Positions 37,790 through 51,103 of a stretch of DNA of 64,000 nucleotides are shown one piece after another; the stretch's first letter is position 1; every line of letters begins with the position of its first letter. The DNA is taken from contig AZLU01000059.1 of NCBI GenBank assembly GCA_002224055.1, positions 62,001 to 126,000 on the forward strand, written 5' to 3'. The translations under genes and the position numbers were made by a program. The notes below the pieces were generated by a model that saw only the letters and a program-made list of their open reading frames with translations, made no database searches and was not told the origin of the DNA. The stretch is from Pezizomycotina sp. ARF18. Its lineage: Eukaryota > Ascomycota.

Positions 37790-40700
37790 TTGGAAGGAGA
37801 AGGAAGATTGCACGATAATTGGACGAGAAGAAGAAAAACGACGAGCGGCAACGACAATCGCAGGTACAGTCTGGATGCGAGCGCGTTATTCGGTCGAGCA
37901 TCCTTAGGTCACTTCAGGTTTCGGAATCCTCGCGTCCCTGTCCTCTTGTGGATGACGATGCGCCCCTCCCCAAAAACTTCGCCTGCCGACTCCACGACAA
38001 CTGTCGAGGCCATCCAACGATGTGCCGAGAAGTCACCGTTTTCGCTTCTACGGTTCCGTACCGCATCCGATCCAGCTCTGGGAGCGAAAGCCCGTGCTCA
38101 GGAGGAAGCGCCGCCGGTCCCGGATGTGCCAACGGTGATCACCACTTCCCGACATTTGATATAAATCAGTCATCACCGAGCATTGCCCAACTAGCCGCCG
38201 AAGTAGAAACTCAAGGATCCCTTACCCACGACGTCCTGGTTCCAGATCGGAAGTAAACCTGGCATCCGCCTCCGCTCCAACGATTGCAGGTCTCACACCG
38301 ACAACGACCCCGCCTCCTTTACCCGGTGGAATGGTAGAGCCTCGTCCGACGATCTACCACAACGGCATGTGGGTATGAGAGCCGACAGATACACAGGAAT
38401 CGCAACAACAGCCATAGCACACCCACGCTGATTACGAAGACAAGCCGGGTTACATTCGATGAACCAGAGCGTCGTCCCAAAGCGAATCCGCCTCCCCATC
38501 GCATTCCTCGCCTCCGCCATACGACGAGCAAAATGGTACTAGCCTACCGATACCATGTTCAAGGCTCTCCGAATCATCTAGATCTACGTTAAGTTCCGGT
38601 GACGTTGCAGTTACTACGACCACTACAACTACACATACCACCACAACCCACATTTTTCCGTTTCGGCAGAAGGAAGAAGAATGCACCATTGTTTCCCTTG
38701 CCGCCAAAAGTCTCAATGGACGGGGAAGGCCAGCAATTCTGATGCGGACCTCTTTCGGCCTAATGCTGCGCGTGCGAGCATGCTTCCCGTCCAAGATCAT
38801 CAGTAAATATATCGGCTCCGACTACCCCGCAAGGTGGGGTCGGTGACTCGCAATCGGCGCTTGGAACGCTGGCTGCCACAGCTCTGGGATTTACAAGTCC
38901 TGCCGTGCCGCTTCTGAGATCAGATTCTGCGGCATCGGTACGCTCAGCACGGTCTACGCCTGGAGCTACCCAATCCCCGCACCTTCTCGACTCCGGCCTC
39001 GCAGCCAAACCATGACATCCTTGGAACCAACCGTCAATGGAGGAGTAGCACGGGCGGGGATTCGATAGGGCGGAACAGTATCGTAGGGAGGACTAGCTTG
39101 GGAGGGCTTTTTGCTAGGGTGCGACAAAATAGCGAACCCCCCTTTTTACCTTTCTCCTCTCGAACATCGTCGCCACATCCGTACGGAAGGCACTCGGGCT
39201 CGCTGCCAAACTCCTCGGCCGTCTCTCGAGAGAAGCTCATAATACCGGAGCGACACGACGAAGACACTCCGGATAGGTACCTAGAGAGACTGGAAGAGCA
39301 GTGAGCAAGAGCGTTATCGCTAGCCTCTTGAGCCGTACGATGATCCGTTCCATGTCGATGTACTCAAGAGATATTTAGCCACGTTTCGCTTCTATAGGGA
39401 TCCAATGGATATGGCTTTGAGGAAACTCCTGATGAGGTAGAGCTCCCGAGGAAACGCAGCAGATTGATAGAGTTCTGCAGGGTTCGCAGATAGATACCAT
39501 GAATGTAATCCGGGTATATACGAATCTGCGGTAAGTTGTTCAACTCATACCAAATTTAGATATCTTAGTTTATCGTGCGCTCATATTTTATGTTTCTTCG
39601 CCTCCAGCTCAAGCGTATTTTATCGCCTTCTCGCTTCTGATCCTTCATACCGACGTTTACAACAAGAATAATAAGCATAAAAGCAAAAGGCGGATTACGT
39701 TAGGAATACCGGTGGAGAAGGCGTTACCACTGACGTTTTGAGGTAAGTCGCGTTTTCAATCGCTTTGGGGGGGATCCAGCTCTAAACTATTTTAAACAGT
39801 ACTTCTACGACAATATATCCTATACGCCTTTCATTCATGTTGAAGATGACCTAGATATCAACGGTGATAAAATTGTGCCTCACAGACCCAAACGTAGCGT
39901 CTTCGGGAAGGGGAACCGGACCCGAAGAAACTCAAGGAGCCCGTTGATCCTTATACCTTCATTCTAGAGGACAAACTCGATTGGTTGCGAGCCAAGTTGG
40001 ACGAGATCCTGGATACCGAAGATACTTACGGCTATCTCGCACTGCAAATTCTCTTGATATGGCCGGATTGCACAAATCATTTTTTCGAAGTGCGGTCCTA
40101 CAGATAGTTTTCCGCGAGGTCTCGACCGGACGCCTTCCTGAATCCCACCGGTAGCGAATCCTGAGGAAGCGAACCCAGGCGTCGTGAAATCAAAGTCACC
40201 AAAATCGGTATCCTGTGGCGAAAGGACGCTAAAAAGAAGAAGACACGCAGTCCTTGGCAGGAGTGGGGTGCGATACTTACCGGATCTCAATTGTACTTTT
40301 CCGTAACGTTGGTTGGGTGAAGAACCTTCTCTGGCAGTATGACAGCATATCAAAGCTGGAAACAGCTTTATTCCGTGCGTTTTCACGCCTGCCGTAGTGG
40401 ATTTCAGTCCGGATGCCGTACTATCGACGGACGACAACTGTTGCGCTCCACGATAATCCTACAAGCGCCATAAGAATGCCTTTCTTTTCGTCAGGCACGG
40501 CGGTGCCCACGAATACTTCCTCGCAGACAATGAGCCCGAGATGAATGATTGGCTAGCCAAGCTAAACTATGCTTCAGCATTTCGCACCGCCGGAGTGCGC
40601 ATGGCGTGGCGTGGTTGAGGAATTACGACGGGCAACGCAGCCGTGGTATTCGCCGCTTTGGTGATTCGGGGCTCAAGTCAAATCCATTCAAACGCCTTCT

Positions 40701-42559
40701 GGTGAAGTTTCTATCCTCTCTGGACGCATAGATCCGCAACTGGCTGCGCAAATAGCTGCTGCGAGACGCCAAGTAATCGATAGGAAGCTAGCTGAGGCCA
40801 GGGAAAGGCAGGAAAACGCTGAAAAGCAACTTGCCGCATGCCTTCGCAATGCTGCTCATTTGAGGATCTTAACACCGTCCAAGCAAGGACGCGTGAAGCT
40901 ATTACTCTTTCGGCGGAGACTTTGAACACGAAACTGAAATGGCTCCGTCAGGAACTATGGAAACTTCGCTGCCATCAAGACATCTTGATCCTCGATCTTG
41001 ATGAAGAGAGGTATGAGACACAAAACATATTATTTTGCTGCAGAATTTCAATTTACTAACCAGCTATTTCAAATTGCGTAGAAAACTTGCCAAAGATAAG
41101 CTTCAACGAAATCTATCGGTTGCTGCACCGTCCACCACACCGAAGCGTTCACCAAAATCCCCCGCGACAAGTTCACCAAGCTCAGCTGGAACGACACCCA
41201 CTCAAGCCACGGTAACGGCCGCCTCCCTAGGAGCAAATATTGCCGCGCTGGGTATGCTAGGAAATACAGCAATGAAGGCAATGGTGATGGGTTATCCAGA
41301 GCGTCCTCACAAGTTAGCCGAAAGACTGGCGGTAGCTGGGAACTTCCGCGCTGCCTTTCCAGTCACTCGCGGCATGAGTGTCTCCGGGCCAGCCTCTAAT
41401 GCCGAGCTGGTCCATGAGCCATTTGATCTCGAGAGCGCAGTCATGCTTGACGGGGCCTCACAGAAAAGGAGTAGCTCCACACCGACTCAGACTACAATTT
41501 CCCGCACGGGAAGCTCGAGCAAGGACGACTGGAGCTGCAGATAGATCAAGTTTCAAGGCGGGACAGTGTTGCAACATCCTCGAAGGGCAAGGGACGGGAC
41601 GACGTCGGCTATGAGCTTTCGAAGACTTCCACGCCGCCGGAAGGTGGACGGTACGCCGCCTGAGACTCCGAACAAGGAGAAGGAGAAGGAGAGTGACGCG
41701 AAGAAGCTCCGCCGATCGATACAGCGTACCCTCAGAGACTCTGCGAATCTCAACCACCATCGGTCGAGGAGATCTCGCGAGGTCACCGAGAACAAGCATG
41801 GCGCCGAGATGACGCTGCATCCCGTGACGAAGGCCTTACCAGGGGCAGCGGCAGCTTTACAGTGCACGGGAAGAAGGCTTCGGTGATCACCTTCGGTAGC
41901 GAATGGCATACCATGAGCCCCGAAGATCGCCTACGTCGGCATAGGAGCGGCGCAGGCTCGACAATCACTGACAGGTTTTCGACCGGTGACAAATGGAGGC
42001 GTCCAACTTGGGAAAGGTACTCGTAATGCTGGACCGGAACGAAAGTGATGGAGACGGCGAGGTGTTCCATGATGCTGGGAGTCAGTACAGGGATGAAGAA
42101 ACGACACCGAGCAATAACAGCGACATGGATAACAAGAGTGAAGCTACGCATAGTGGCAAGCTTATCGTAGTTAACCCCAGACGCGTCCCAGGATGACCTA
42201 CGTAGCGCTGCTGCTTCCAGCCGTGCAGCTACGACAGAAGACGGTGACGAAGGTTCGATCACGCTACATTTCTCGGGCTCAGCCCCGATATGGTCGTGAA
42301 CAGCGTGAGCAAGGAGCACTTGCCGGACACAATCGGAGACGGTTCTTCTATGGCCTGTAGGAAAAACAGCGAAGTAGCCGTGGCTGACGCTACCGTCGTA
42401 GATGTCACCAAGGACCATGAAGATGGTGAAGAGCAACAGCTCCATGTGGTTGTCGGCGAGAAACAGGACGTCAATGGGAAGTTATCCACGAAGGAACAGG
42501 CCATCTTGGATCCAGCAACCCCTCAACAGCAAATGCAGGTATCTGAAGGTCAAAACTAG
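37790..42559 (+). CDS. Sec7 plus PH domain ARF guanine-nucleotide exchange factor
   Basis: Related to fungal Syt1/EFA6-type exchange factors, which activate ARF GTPases at Golgi or plasma membrane. A long disordered N-terminus (LRFRTASDPALGAKARAQEE, INQSSPSIAQLAAEVETQGS) precedes the Sec7 domain from about 39,250 (DEDTPDRYLERLEE, YRDPMDMALRKLLM, AYFIAFSLLILHTDVYNKNN). A clean intron lies at about 39531-39607. Then come FIHVEDDLDINGDKIVPH, an ELHKAF-like segment, a PH domain at about 40,200-40,720 (WQEWG, SQLYF, ANNEPEMNDWLAKLNYASAF-like) and a coiled coil at about 40,740-41,010. The disordered tail contains FTVHGKKASVITFGSEWHTM and ends at 42559. The frame changes many times, as elsewhere. 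The start is uncertain because no ATG fits just before EGEGRLHDNWTRRRKTTSG. Confidence 0.85.
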
Positions 42560-44822
42560 TGGCCAGCTGAATGATTTATTCAAAGCCCTGAATCTCCACA
42601 TATGAGCAATATCTTACACGCGACAAATACCCGACCATATATATACGTTTTCTACGGACAGATGAAACGAAATGGCATTCTTCTTCGCGCACTTAAACAT
42701 CATTACGCCTAGCTATCGCTTTCATGCTCCATCCTAATTGTCTCTTATTGTTGTATTTTCTTTGTTTCCGCTCCTTTTCTTTTGTTATTATCTCACTTTT
42801 TCATATATTTTTTTCTCTTCCTTTTGGCATATTATTCTTAGTTCTCGATTCCTTAATTCCTTTTTCCCTTTACATCACTAGCTCGCTCCCGCATACAAAG
42901 GTCTTGGAAAAATTCTTTAAAAATGGTTTGGTGCATCCTTATTGTGTTCGTTTTGTTTTCGTGTCCCTTTTTTTTTTTATTTATTTCTGCTTTCCGTTAT
43001 TCAGTTATTTCGTCGAGCACTTCACTACTTAGTACTTTTTAATTATACCCCTGCAGAATATTCTCTTTTTTTTTTTTTTTTTTTTTTTGTTTCCTTCCCA
43101 ATTTCGCTTCATTTGTTGATTTCGTCTTCGTTTTGGGCGTCAGTATATATAAAGGTCTTCTTCAAGGCCAAATATCTCTTTTGTTGATCTTTCATTCCTC
43201 TACTTTGTTTGTCTTCCTTTGTTTTGCATATTTTACGACCCTCGTAACGACAAAAAACAAAATATGTACAATAACTACGATATTTGTTTTTAAAACCTTT
43301 AGGATCAATTCGCCGGGGTTTTAGGATTCCAAGGCTTATCAACTCACGGCCGGCTGTTTCTGTCTATAATCACTACATCTGTGCAAAGTTTTTAATTGGT
43401 TGCTGCCTTTGTATCTACCAAGCTCGACTAAAAGTTCAATCGCCTATAACTCTCTTAAATCTCGTCTTCTTTTCTACCTCATGGTGTAATATATTGGCGT
43501 GGAACTTTTTCAAGTATTTTCCCCTTTGTACCGACTAGAGAAGGTTTTGCCGTAGCTATTCAATATAGTAGCGGTATAAATATCAGTTTCTTTGATGATA
43601 GTTAACAGCTATACCCGCTTGGTATGGATGTCCTTGGAAGGGTATTACATCTGGAGTATATTTGATCCATGTCAACATGGCAAATGATGGCGAGCGGCGG
43701 CCAATGTAATTACTCTGTGCCTTTTACCATATACGTTTTACGGAGGCTCGTTATTCCGTTTCGCTTCAATATTATCACAACGCCATGGGAAGTAGGACGG
43801 AGTATGTCTCAAGGATACATTTCCGTTAAGGGGTGAAGACAATCCAGCTTGAGACCGCTGACAAATTAGCAATCGCAGTTTAGAATTGTATATCCTTGAA
43901 ACCTCCAGTATAGCAGTATTTACCAAGGTACCGAACTAAAAACCTTATCCTGCTCGGAGGGAATGTCTATCCTCGAGCATGGGAAAAAGCATGGTAACAA
44001 GCGAGCTGCGGGCGATACACAAAGGCGCCATGACGGAGAACTAGCTACTTTAGGGCCCTAACGCGGGACTTAAACAATGTTCGATAGTGAGAACCAGTGG
44101 CTGCTGCGCATGTGCTCATGCTATCTGGATCGTCCTCGCGTCAATTGGAAGCACCAAGCAGGTTCCTATCCTTTGAGATTTTTCAACCACGGCGAGTCGT
44201 CTCGGGCACCTGTTGGTCCGCCTTTGTTCAAGAAGGGTCTCACATCTCATCGCCTCGGGAAGTGGAGCTTTCGCGGCCAATGCCGCCAGTGTTCTTCTAT
44301 CAATGCCGCGGCAGAAAATTAGGGATATGTGGGGGGAGGTTTTGTGTCATTTTTGGCGCCATATTGCATTTTTTTTTTTTGACCGACATCTTGCCGCAGC
44401 TTACTTACCATGACTTCTTCTGGAACTTGGAATTCAATGAACTCTCGTATGGTTTCACCAAAAAAAAGCCTTCTTTCTCTTTGCTTTTAAATCCCACACA
44501 CCTTGCAAATTAAGGGTTTCTTTTTCCAGTGATGCTTCCAGCCTTCTCCTCTAGCTCTTCTGCTTCCAGTTCTTTTCTTCTTCCTTCTCGTATATCTGCA
44601 CTTTCGGCTGGAATCATTTAACTGTCCGTATCGTATTAGAAGCGAAGAGAGTTACATAGCAGCAGAAAAAAAAAGAAAAAAAAAACGTCATCGGGACCTC
44701 GAACACCCTAAAGCCGTCGGTGACTTTTTGGGCAGGAGATTTTTTTCCAATTGAGTTTAGCAGTAAACTGAAACTCGGACGAGAGAGTGTTTGACAGCTC
44801 CTGGAGCATCTTGCTAGGAAAT
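42560..44822. other. intergenic Sec7 - epoxide hydrolase
   Basis: T-rich 3' region of the Sec7 gene (42,720-43,200) and AT-rich DNA. A plus frame at 44097-44513 (138 codons) was considered but shows no recognisable domain and crosses T and A runs. Confidence 0.45.
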
Positions 44823-46002
44823 ATGAATGTAAGTAGCTAGGACTGAAGGATATATAAGCTTGGGGTTTTCGTCAGCTCATGGGGGAAGCTGTTCATATTC
44901 ATCGACTACCTTTAACTAACACACCTTACCGTTTTCCAATTAGCTCTTCAAATATAAACCGTTTCGCATGATGTCGAGCACGTACGAACCCATCCACCCT
45001 ACCTCCGACCCGCGCGTCACGCACGAGTATGAGTTCCTCAACGGCCACCGCTTCCACTACGTCGTCGGCAACCCGACTTCCGGTCGCGAGCCACGCGCTA
45101 CCGCCGTTTTAATACACGGCTGGCCGGATCTGTGGTTCGGCTGGCGGCATACGATCCCGGCACTCCTCGATTTGGACCTCCAAGTCGTGGCCATCGACTG
45201 TCTAGGCTACGGCGGGAGCGATTCGCCGCGCTGCCCTCCCGAGGATCTCTCCGTCTACGGCATGAAGACGACGATCGACGCCATCGCCGAGCTGCTCACG
45301 AGATGAACGTCGAGAAGGCCGTCGTCATCGGCCACGATTGGGGTGCCATGGTCGCCTGGCGCTTCGTAAACTTCCACCCGGACCGCGCGAGCCACCTGTG
45401 CACGATATGCGTTCCCTACGTACCCCTTCGCCGACTTACCTCTCGCTCGAAGAAATCGTTAAGGCGCTGCCTAATTTCACGTACCAGCTCTCGCTGGCGA
45501 ACCCGCAGACCGCAAGGGATTTAGACTCTAAGAAAGCCAAGCGGGACTTTTTAGCGGCGATCCACCGCGGTGCCGGCGAGCGGCCACCGGGTAAATTTAA
45601 CGTTCCGGAAAACATCGTCGCGAACATGGGCGAGATGGAACGTTCGGGTATACTCACGCAGGAGGAGCTGGATTACTACGTCGAGCAGTACCACGCCAAG
45701 GCTTCGACGGGCCGCTAAATTGGTACAGGGTGAGAAAGTACAACTGGGAAGACGATAAGGCTATTACAGATCCGAATATTTACGTTCCGACGCTGTTCAT
45801 CGCTGCGGAAAAGGATTCGGCGCTGCCGCCGAGTATGGCGCAGGGGCAAGAGAAGTTCGTCAAGGAGCTTACGTATAGGGAAGTTAAGGATGCTGCACAT
45901 TGGGTTATGACGGAGAAGAAGGATGAGGTCAATGCTATTCTCAAGGAGTGGGTTGAGAATGTCGTCTTCGGAGGAAGTCGAAGCTCTGAGCGCTCGAGCT
46001 AG
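44823..46002 (+). CDS. soluble epoxide hydrolase (alpha/beta hydrolase)
   Basis: An enzyme that opens epoxides to diols. Motifs in order: VLIHGWPDLWFGWRHTIP (HGxP oxyanion motif), DCLGYGGSDSP, VIGHDWGAMVAWRFV (nucleophilic aspartate in GHDWGA), a cap region with FTYQLSLANPQTARDL and PTLFIAAEKDSALPPSMAQG, and the catalytic histidine in DAAHWVMTEK. The gene can start at the ATG at 44968. A better model uses ATGAAT at 44823-44828, a GTAAGT..TTAG intron to 44942 and then LFKYKPFRMMSS in frame. Frame changes after AELL, near YVP and near HAKG look like dropped bases. It may act on lipid or xenobiotic epoxides; the substrate cannot be read from sequence. Confidence 0.88.
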
Positions 46003-47149
<1,147 letters not shown>

Positions 47150-47730
47150 GGATCCTTTTTGAGCATTATGCGAAGGACTAGGATCTATGAACTACTCAGG
47201 AGCTCAAGAAATTATCTTATAGAGGACGTTCACAGTTTTTCCGAGCCAAAACCTTTTTTTCCTCCCAAGATCCGGGGCGCCAAAGCACCAACGCGTCTCT
47301 TAACCAACAATAACATGAGCGTAGGTATCAAGGCCTAGTAATCTCACACAGACAATCTCGTTGATTTCCCTATTTATTTGTTTAGTAATAGCCATAGATT
47401 AGCTCGCGCTGCCATAAACCTTCAAAAAAAGGGAGCATGTATATATTTCAGAGATGCTAGGGGGGTCTTACGTGGATATACGAGTCTATGCGAGTACGCA
47501 TCCTCGGACATCAGCCTTGGGCCTACCCACTTGGCGTATTGTGGTAATTCAGTAACCCAATGCTGCTCATCGGTTTGGAGTGCCGCCAACCCCAAGAGAA
47601 GTGGTAACGAAAGAGTCAAGAGACAGCCCGATTCGCAATTTCCATCCTGATGATCTGGTGCCGAGTAACTAGCTGGCGTTATATGTGGAGTGTCGCCCAA
47701 CAGGTACCGAAAATTGCGCCGCAGCTAGGG
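47150..47730. other. convergent spacer DHFR / GDSGSW gene
   Basis: A 580-base spacer between two convergent genes. The frames in it (47378-47650 plus, 47422-47700 minus) resemble nothing known. Confidence 0.5.
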
Positions 47731-50140
47731 TTAGGGAGACTTCCCCCGCGTCCATGTGTATAGTTTGTGGATACACTTTCCCAACATGAAGTGAGGTGAT
47801 CCGAATCCGATCGTTTGGCCAACGGACAAGGCATCAGGAGTGTCTGCATACTCCCTTTTCATAAATACAGGAAGTTCCGAAGACTGTGGTAGAATTAAAA
47901 GTAAATGCTCGCCAGATTCTCTGACGCTTGCTGTGTATCCCTCCCTAGAACAAGCCTCTTCTCCATTGAATTCGAGATGTACTTTTTTTTGTGGTATGAG
48001 GCCTTGGCATAGATGCTTTGAAGTGGCCGAAAGCTCTTTTCCATATTCTTCTACGCTTCCGTTACCAAATTTAGAGTCTGTTGTGAATAGTTCTATATCG
48101 ATGGCATATGGTTTTGGCATCAGGTGAGCTTGGCGGGACATCTGCTCCTTTCCTGCTTTCGATTCTTCAGCACGCAAGTGATCTTTAACAGCTTTCAATT
48201 CTTCAGCGGAAATTACTAGACTATCAGATCCTTTCGCCGTTCGAGTAGCAATTTTCGTAGATGCTTTGTGGTTTTTTTGACAGAGCTGTTCCTCAAAATA
48301 TCGACTTCCAACCCGGGAATGCATTCGTAAGGCCGAGTATAAGCTCCGTAGCCGGGATGAAATAGGCCACTGAATCACCCACTATTCCGGCGGTGAGCTG
48401 GCCGATAAAGTTATCTTCGTCGTCTATAATCCACGAACCGGAGTCTCCGTATGCTAAGATTTACATATCTGCTCAGTTAAATACTGCAACTATAAATCCA
48501 AGAGTTCTAGCTGGAGAGACGAACTGATAGGGCGATCGAGTATTACTCGCCATGTCTTCGAGAACGTCTTGTCCCGGAAGCTTCAAGGCTACGGCGGGGG
48601 AGCTTACAACTCCCCGAATAGTTTTCGGTTTCGTAAATATCGTGACCGCTTTGTTATAAACGTCCTTAGGGGAACAACTTTTTATCTTAATCACTGAGTG
48701 ATCTCCGTCTGGTTGCTCATCATCATAGAATATGTTGTTGAGGATAGTGGCATCGTCAGCTGGTAAAAGAAGACACCAGTCATCGCAAAATCTCAACGAG
48801 GATCGTGAACCGTTATACTTGAATGCGTTGAAGCATTCAATGCCAATAACCGAAGCGTTGGGATTTCTGCTGAGCCTAAACACTAGCCTCCCGTTGTTGG
48901 GTTCCGCATGTTGACCATCGAACGACCCAGGCATGCTGGAAGATTCTCCTTTAGAAGGAACCTCGCTTAGGGGTCTATCACGGTCCAGGGAGACTTCTTC
49001 GTCATCCTCGGAACTACCATCGCCGTTAGGATCCCATGTTTCAAACTCATACTGCTCCAACCCGAGTTGGTCGTGATTTATGGCGTTCTCGCCATCTACA
49101 GGCTTTCCCGTGTAAATACCGCAGTCCTCTAAACGATTTTCAGTTGCATTACAAGGATAACACCCTTCGTCATATTCCAGCAAGTGTCCGGCGGTAACGA
49201 TGAAGGGTATTTCTGAAATCAAAACAAACCCCCAAGAGTGACTGAAAAGCTAGCAGTTTCATTGCGGTATCCATACAAGCGCTGCCCACATGAAAGTCGT
49301 TCTACAGGCGCTTCAGGGAGTTCAGTTTTCGGATAAGTAGCATCTGCAGCCTCCGTTTTCGCAGACCGATAATGAAGAAGGGATCTAAACATGGACTTGA
49401 TGGGTCCATCTGCTAGTTTCTTTTTTGCAAAATGAACGAGGCAGTTCGGATGCAGTCTGTCCAGGCGGCAGCGCTTGAGCAATCGTTTGAAATACTTCGT
49501 ATTTCGGCCTGTGTGCAAACGCAGACGAAGTACCTTGTGATTTCTTCTATGTCTATAAGACCAACTGCAACAGGGAAAATCTCTCCTCCTCTTTTATCAG
49601 ATAAACAGTAGCTGTGACGCAGGTCCTCTTCCTCAATATCTGGCAGGATCTGTTCATCCCACACAATTTTTTTTTCTTCTGGTAGTGGCCATGTTTTTCG
49701 TTCTGTTTTAACCACGCCGACACATAAAGTGGGTAGCCAATCGTTCGAGCTTCCGGGTGCTGTGTTGTTGGTATAAGGTCCGTGGTGAGACCTGGAGCCG
49801 TTGACTGACTTCCGCTCGGATTTAAAGATTCAGAACTTGGCCCTGACCGACTCAAGTTGGTAGCTTGACCGTCAGCGCCAAATTCAACCCCTTGTAAATG
49901 TGAAGTTGCATTGAATGCTGTTTGTTCATGTGAGAACTGTTCATAAATTTGGTAGCCTTGTACGTTCACCGATATCGCGGAGGATGACCGTCCTAATGCG
50001 TTGCTGAGACTAGTATTATATGTTAAAAAGGAGCTTGCATTGGCCTTTCTCTCAAGGTCTATAGCCGGCGAGTCGAGTATCGTGCTCTGTATCTCCGACT
50101 TCCTCTTCTTGCACGGAGGTTCAGTAGCGTCTAGGATAGG
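47731..50140 (-). CDS. uncharacterised trypsin-like GDSGSW protein
   Basis: A large fungal protein with a trypsin-like core split by a long insert. The first part reads LGGL(V)LISEIPFIVTAGHLL, where TAGH matches the catalytic-histidine motif TAAH. The second reads YGDSGSWIIDDEDNFIGQLT, then AGIVGDSVAYFIPATELI, where GDSGSW matches the catalytic-serine motif GDSGGP. Between them lie an acidic stretch (GSSEDDEEVSLDRDR) and about 150 residues that probably hold the third catalytic residue. The N-terminal part has a KKRK nuclear-signal-like cluster and a zone rich in S, Q and P. After the serine motif come a charged helix and a beta-rich end (ELPVFMKREYADTPDALSVG). A short intron lies just before YGDSGSW. 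The first exon is unsure. Proteins of this shape are frequent in filamentous ascomycetes and have no known role. Confidence 0.7.
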
Positions 50141-50416
50141 TTCAGTAAGGATTAAGTATTCTTTTATCTACTCATAAGCTATCGGTCGTATGAAATACAG
50201 TAGCTAATATATAGCGTGATAATTCATGCGGGGAGAGCAACCTTCTTCTCGAATAAGGACATTCGACATTATAGGTCTACACGCCCACTTGTGGGTGTCT
50301 TGTAAAAAGGAGAGGACTATTGAATAATATTAGTTTCTTCATGATTATAAGGACGCATGAGAGTAGGGATAACGGATAACCTAATGCTAATGCGTGGGCG
50401 TTTGCGACTATTTCGA

Positions 50417-50887
50417 TTAGTGCATGCAACTCAGGCATCGACTAACGTTATAGCGGTCGCACCCACGGCGACCGCGCCTTAGTGACCGAAATACGATCCC
50501 ACTCGGCAGAGTTGAAGCTACGTTGCCGTAGAAAACCTCTAGACGATCGATAATTAGTTCCCTAGGAACCTTCTTTGATCGTAAGCGTAAGCAATTCAAG
50601 GAGAGATAACATAATTTATATACTGACCGCCAAAGATAAGCTGTGAAAATGTAAAATGCGGCGAATGAGAACAGTATTGGCCCTACCCATTCCCGAAATG
50701 CGACCAGGCTACGATTTGTTGTGTTAACGTTCGGGATCGATTCTCGATCAAAATTGTGAATTTGTTCAGCCTCGTCGATATCAATACATCCTGTATAACG
50801 CGTTGAGGCTTCATGCAGGATGGTACTTATCGACCCCACCAGGCTTCCGCCAAAATTTGTGGATCTTCGTTTGCATCCTGCCTTCAT
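50417..50887 (-). CDS. hypothetical single-pass membrane protein
   Basis: An uninterrupted frame of 156 codons with an ATG. It has a hydrophilic N-terminal half (about 85 residues) with one NTT/NRS-type glycosylation site, one hydrophobic segment (WVGPILFSFAAFYIFTAYLW) and a basic C-terminal part (LRLRSKKVPRELIIDRLEVF, then a run of arginines). I do not recognise the family. It stands back to back with the CorA-like gene (217 bases between ATGs) and just upstream of the GDSGSW gene in the same direction. Introns may be missed and it could be a chance frame, but its unbroken length in a window full of frame breaks argues for a gene. Confidence 0.4.
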   Translation of the reverse strand: MKAGCKRRSTNFGGSLVGSISTILHEASTRYTGCIDIDEAEQIHNFDRESIPNVNTTNRSLVAFREWVGPILFSFAAFYIFTAYLWRSVYKLCYLSLNCLRLRSKKVPRELIIDRLEVFYGNVASTLPSGIVFRSLRRGRRGCDRYNVSRCLSCMH

Positions 50888-51103
50888 AAGAGCTCTGAGG
50901 CAGCGTGAGGCTGTGAAATGGGTAAAATGGTAAGCTACTAGAATTGTTTAAACGCAAAATTCTGATATATATATCCCTATATTCTGATGTTTCGAAGCAA
51001 AGAATAAAGTCTTGAAACAAGTGCAAATGCCTTAAAATTCCCAAAAGTCAACCATATTCACGAAAGCTCATCTAAATTTCCCCAGACCTATCGGAAGTCG
51101 AAG

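Noticed and set aside
44097-44513. Plus frame of 138 codons
   Set aside because: No ATG-led coding character; it crosses a T run and an A run and has no domain.
47725-47740. GTTAGGG words suggesting telomere repeats
   Set aside because: Only one unit occurs, between two genes; not an array.
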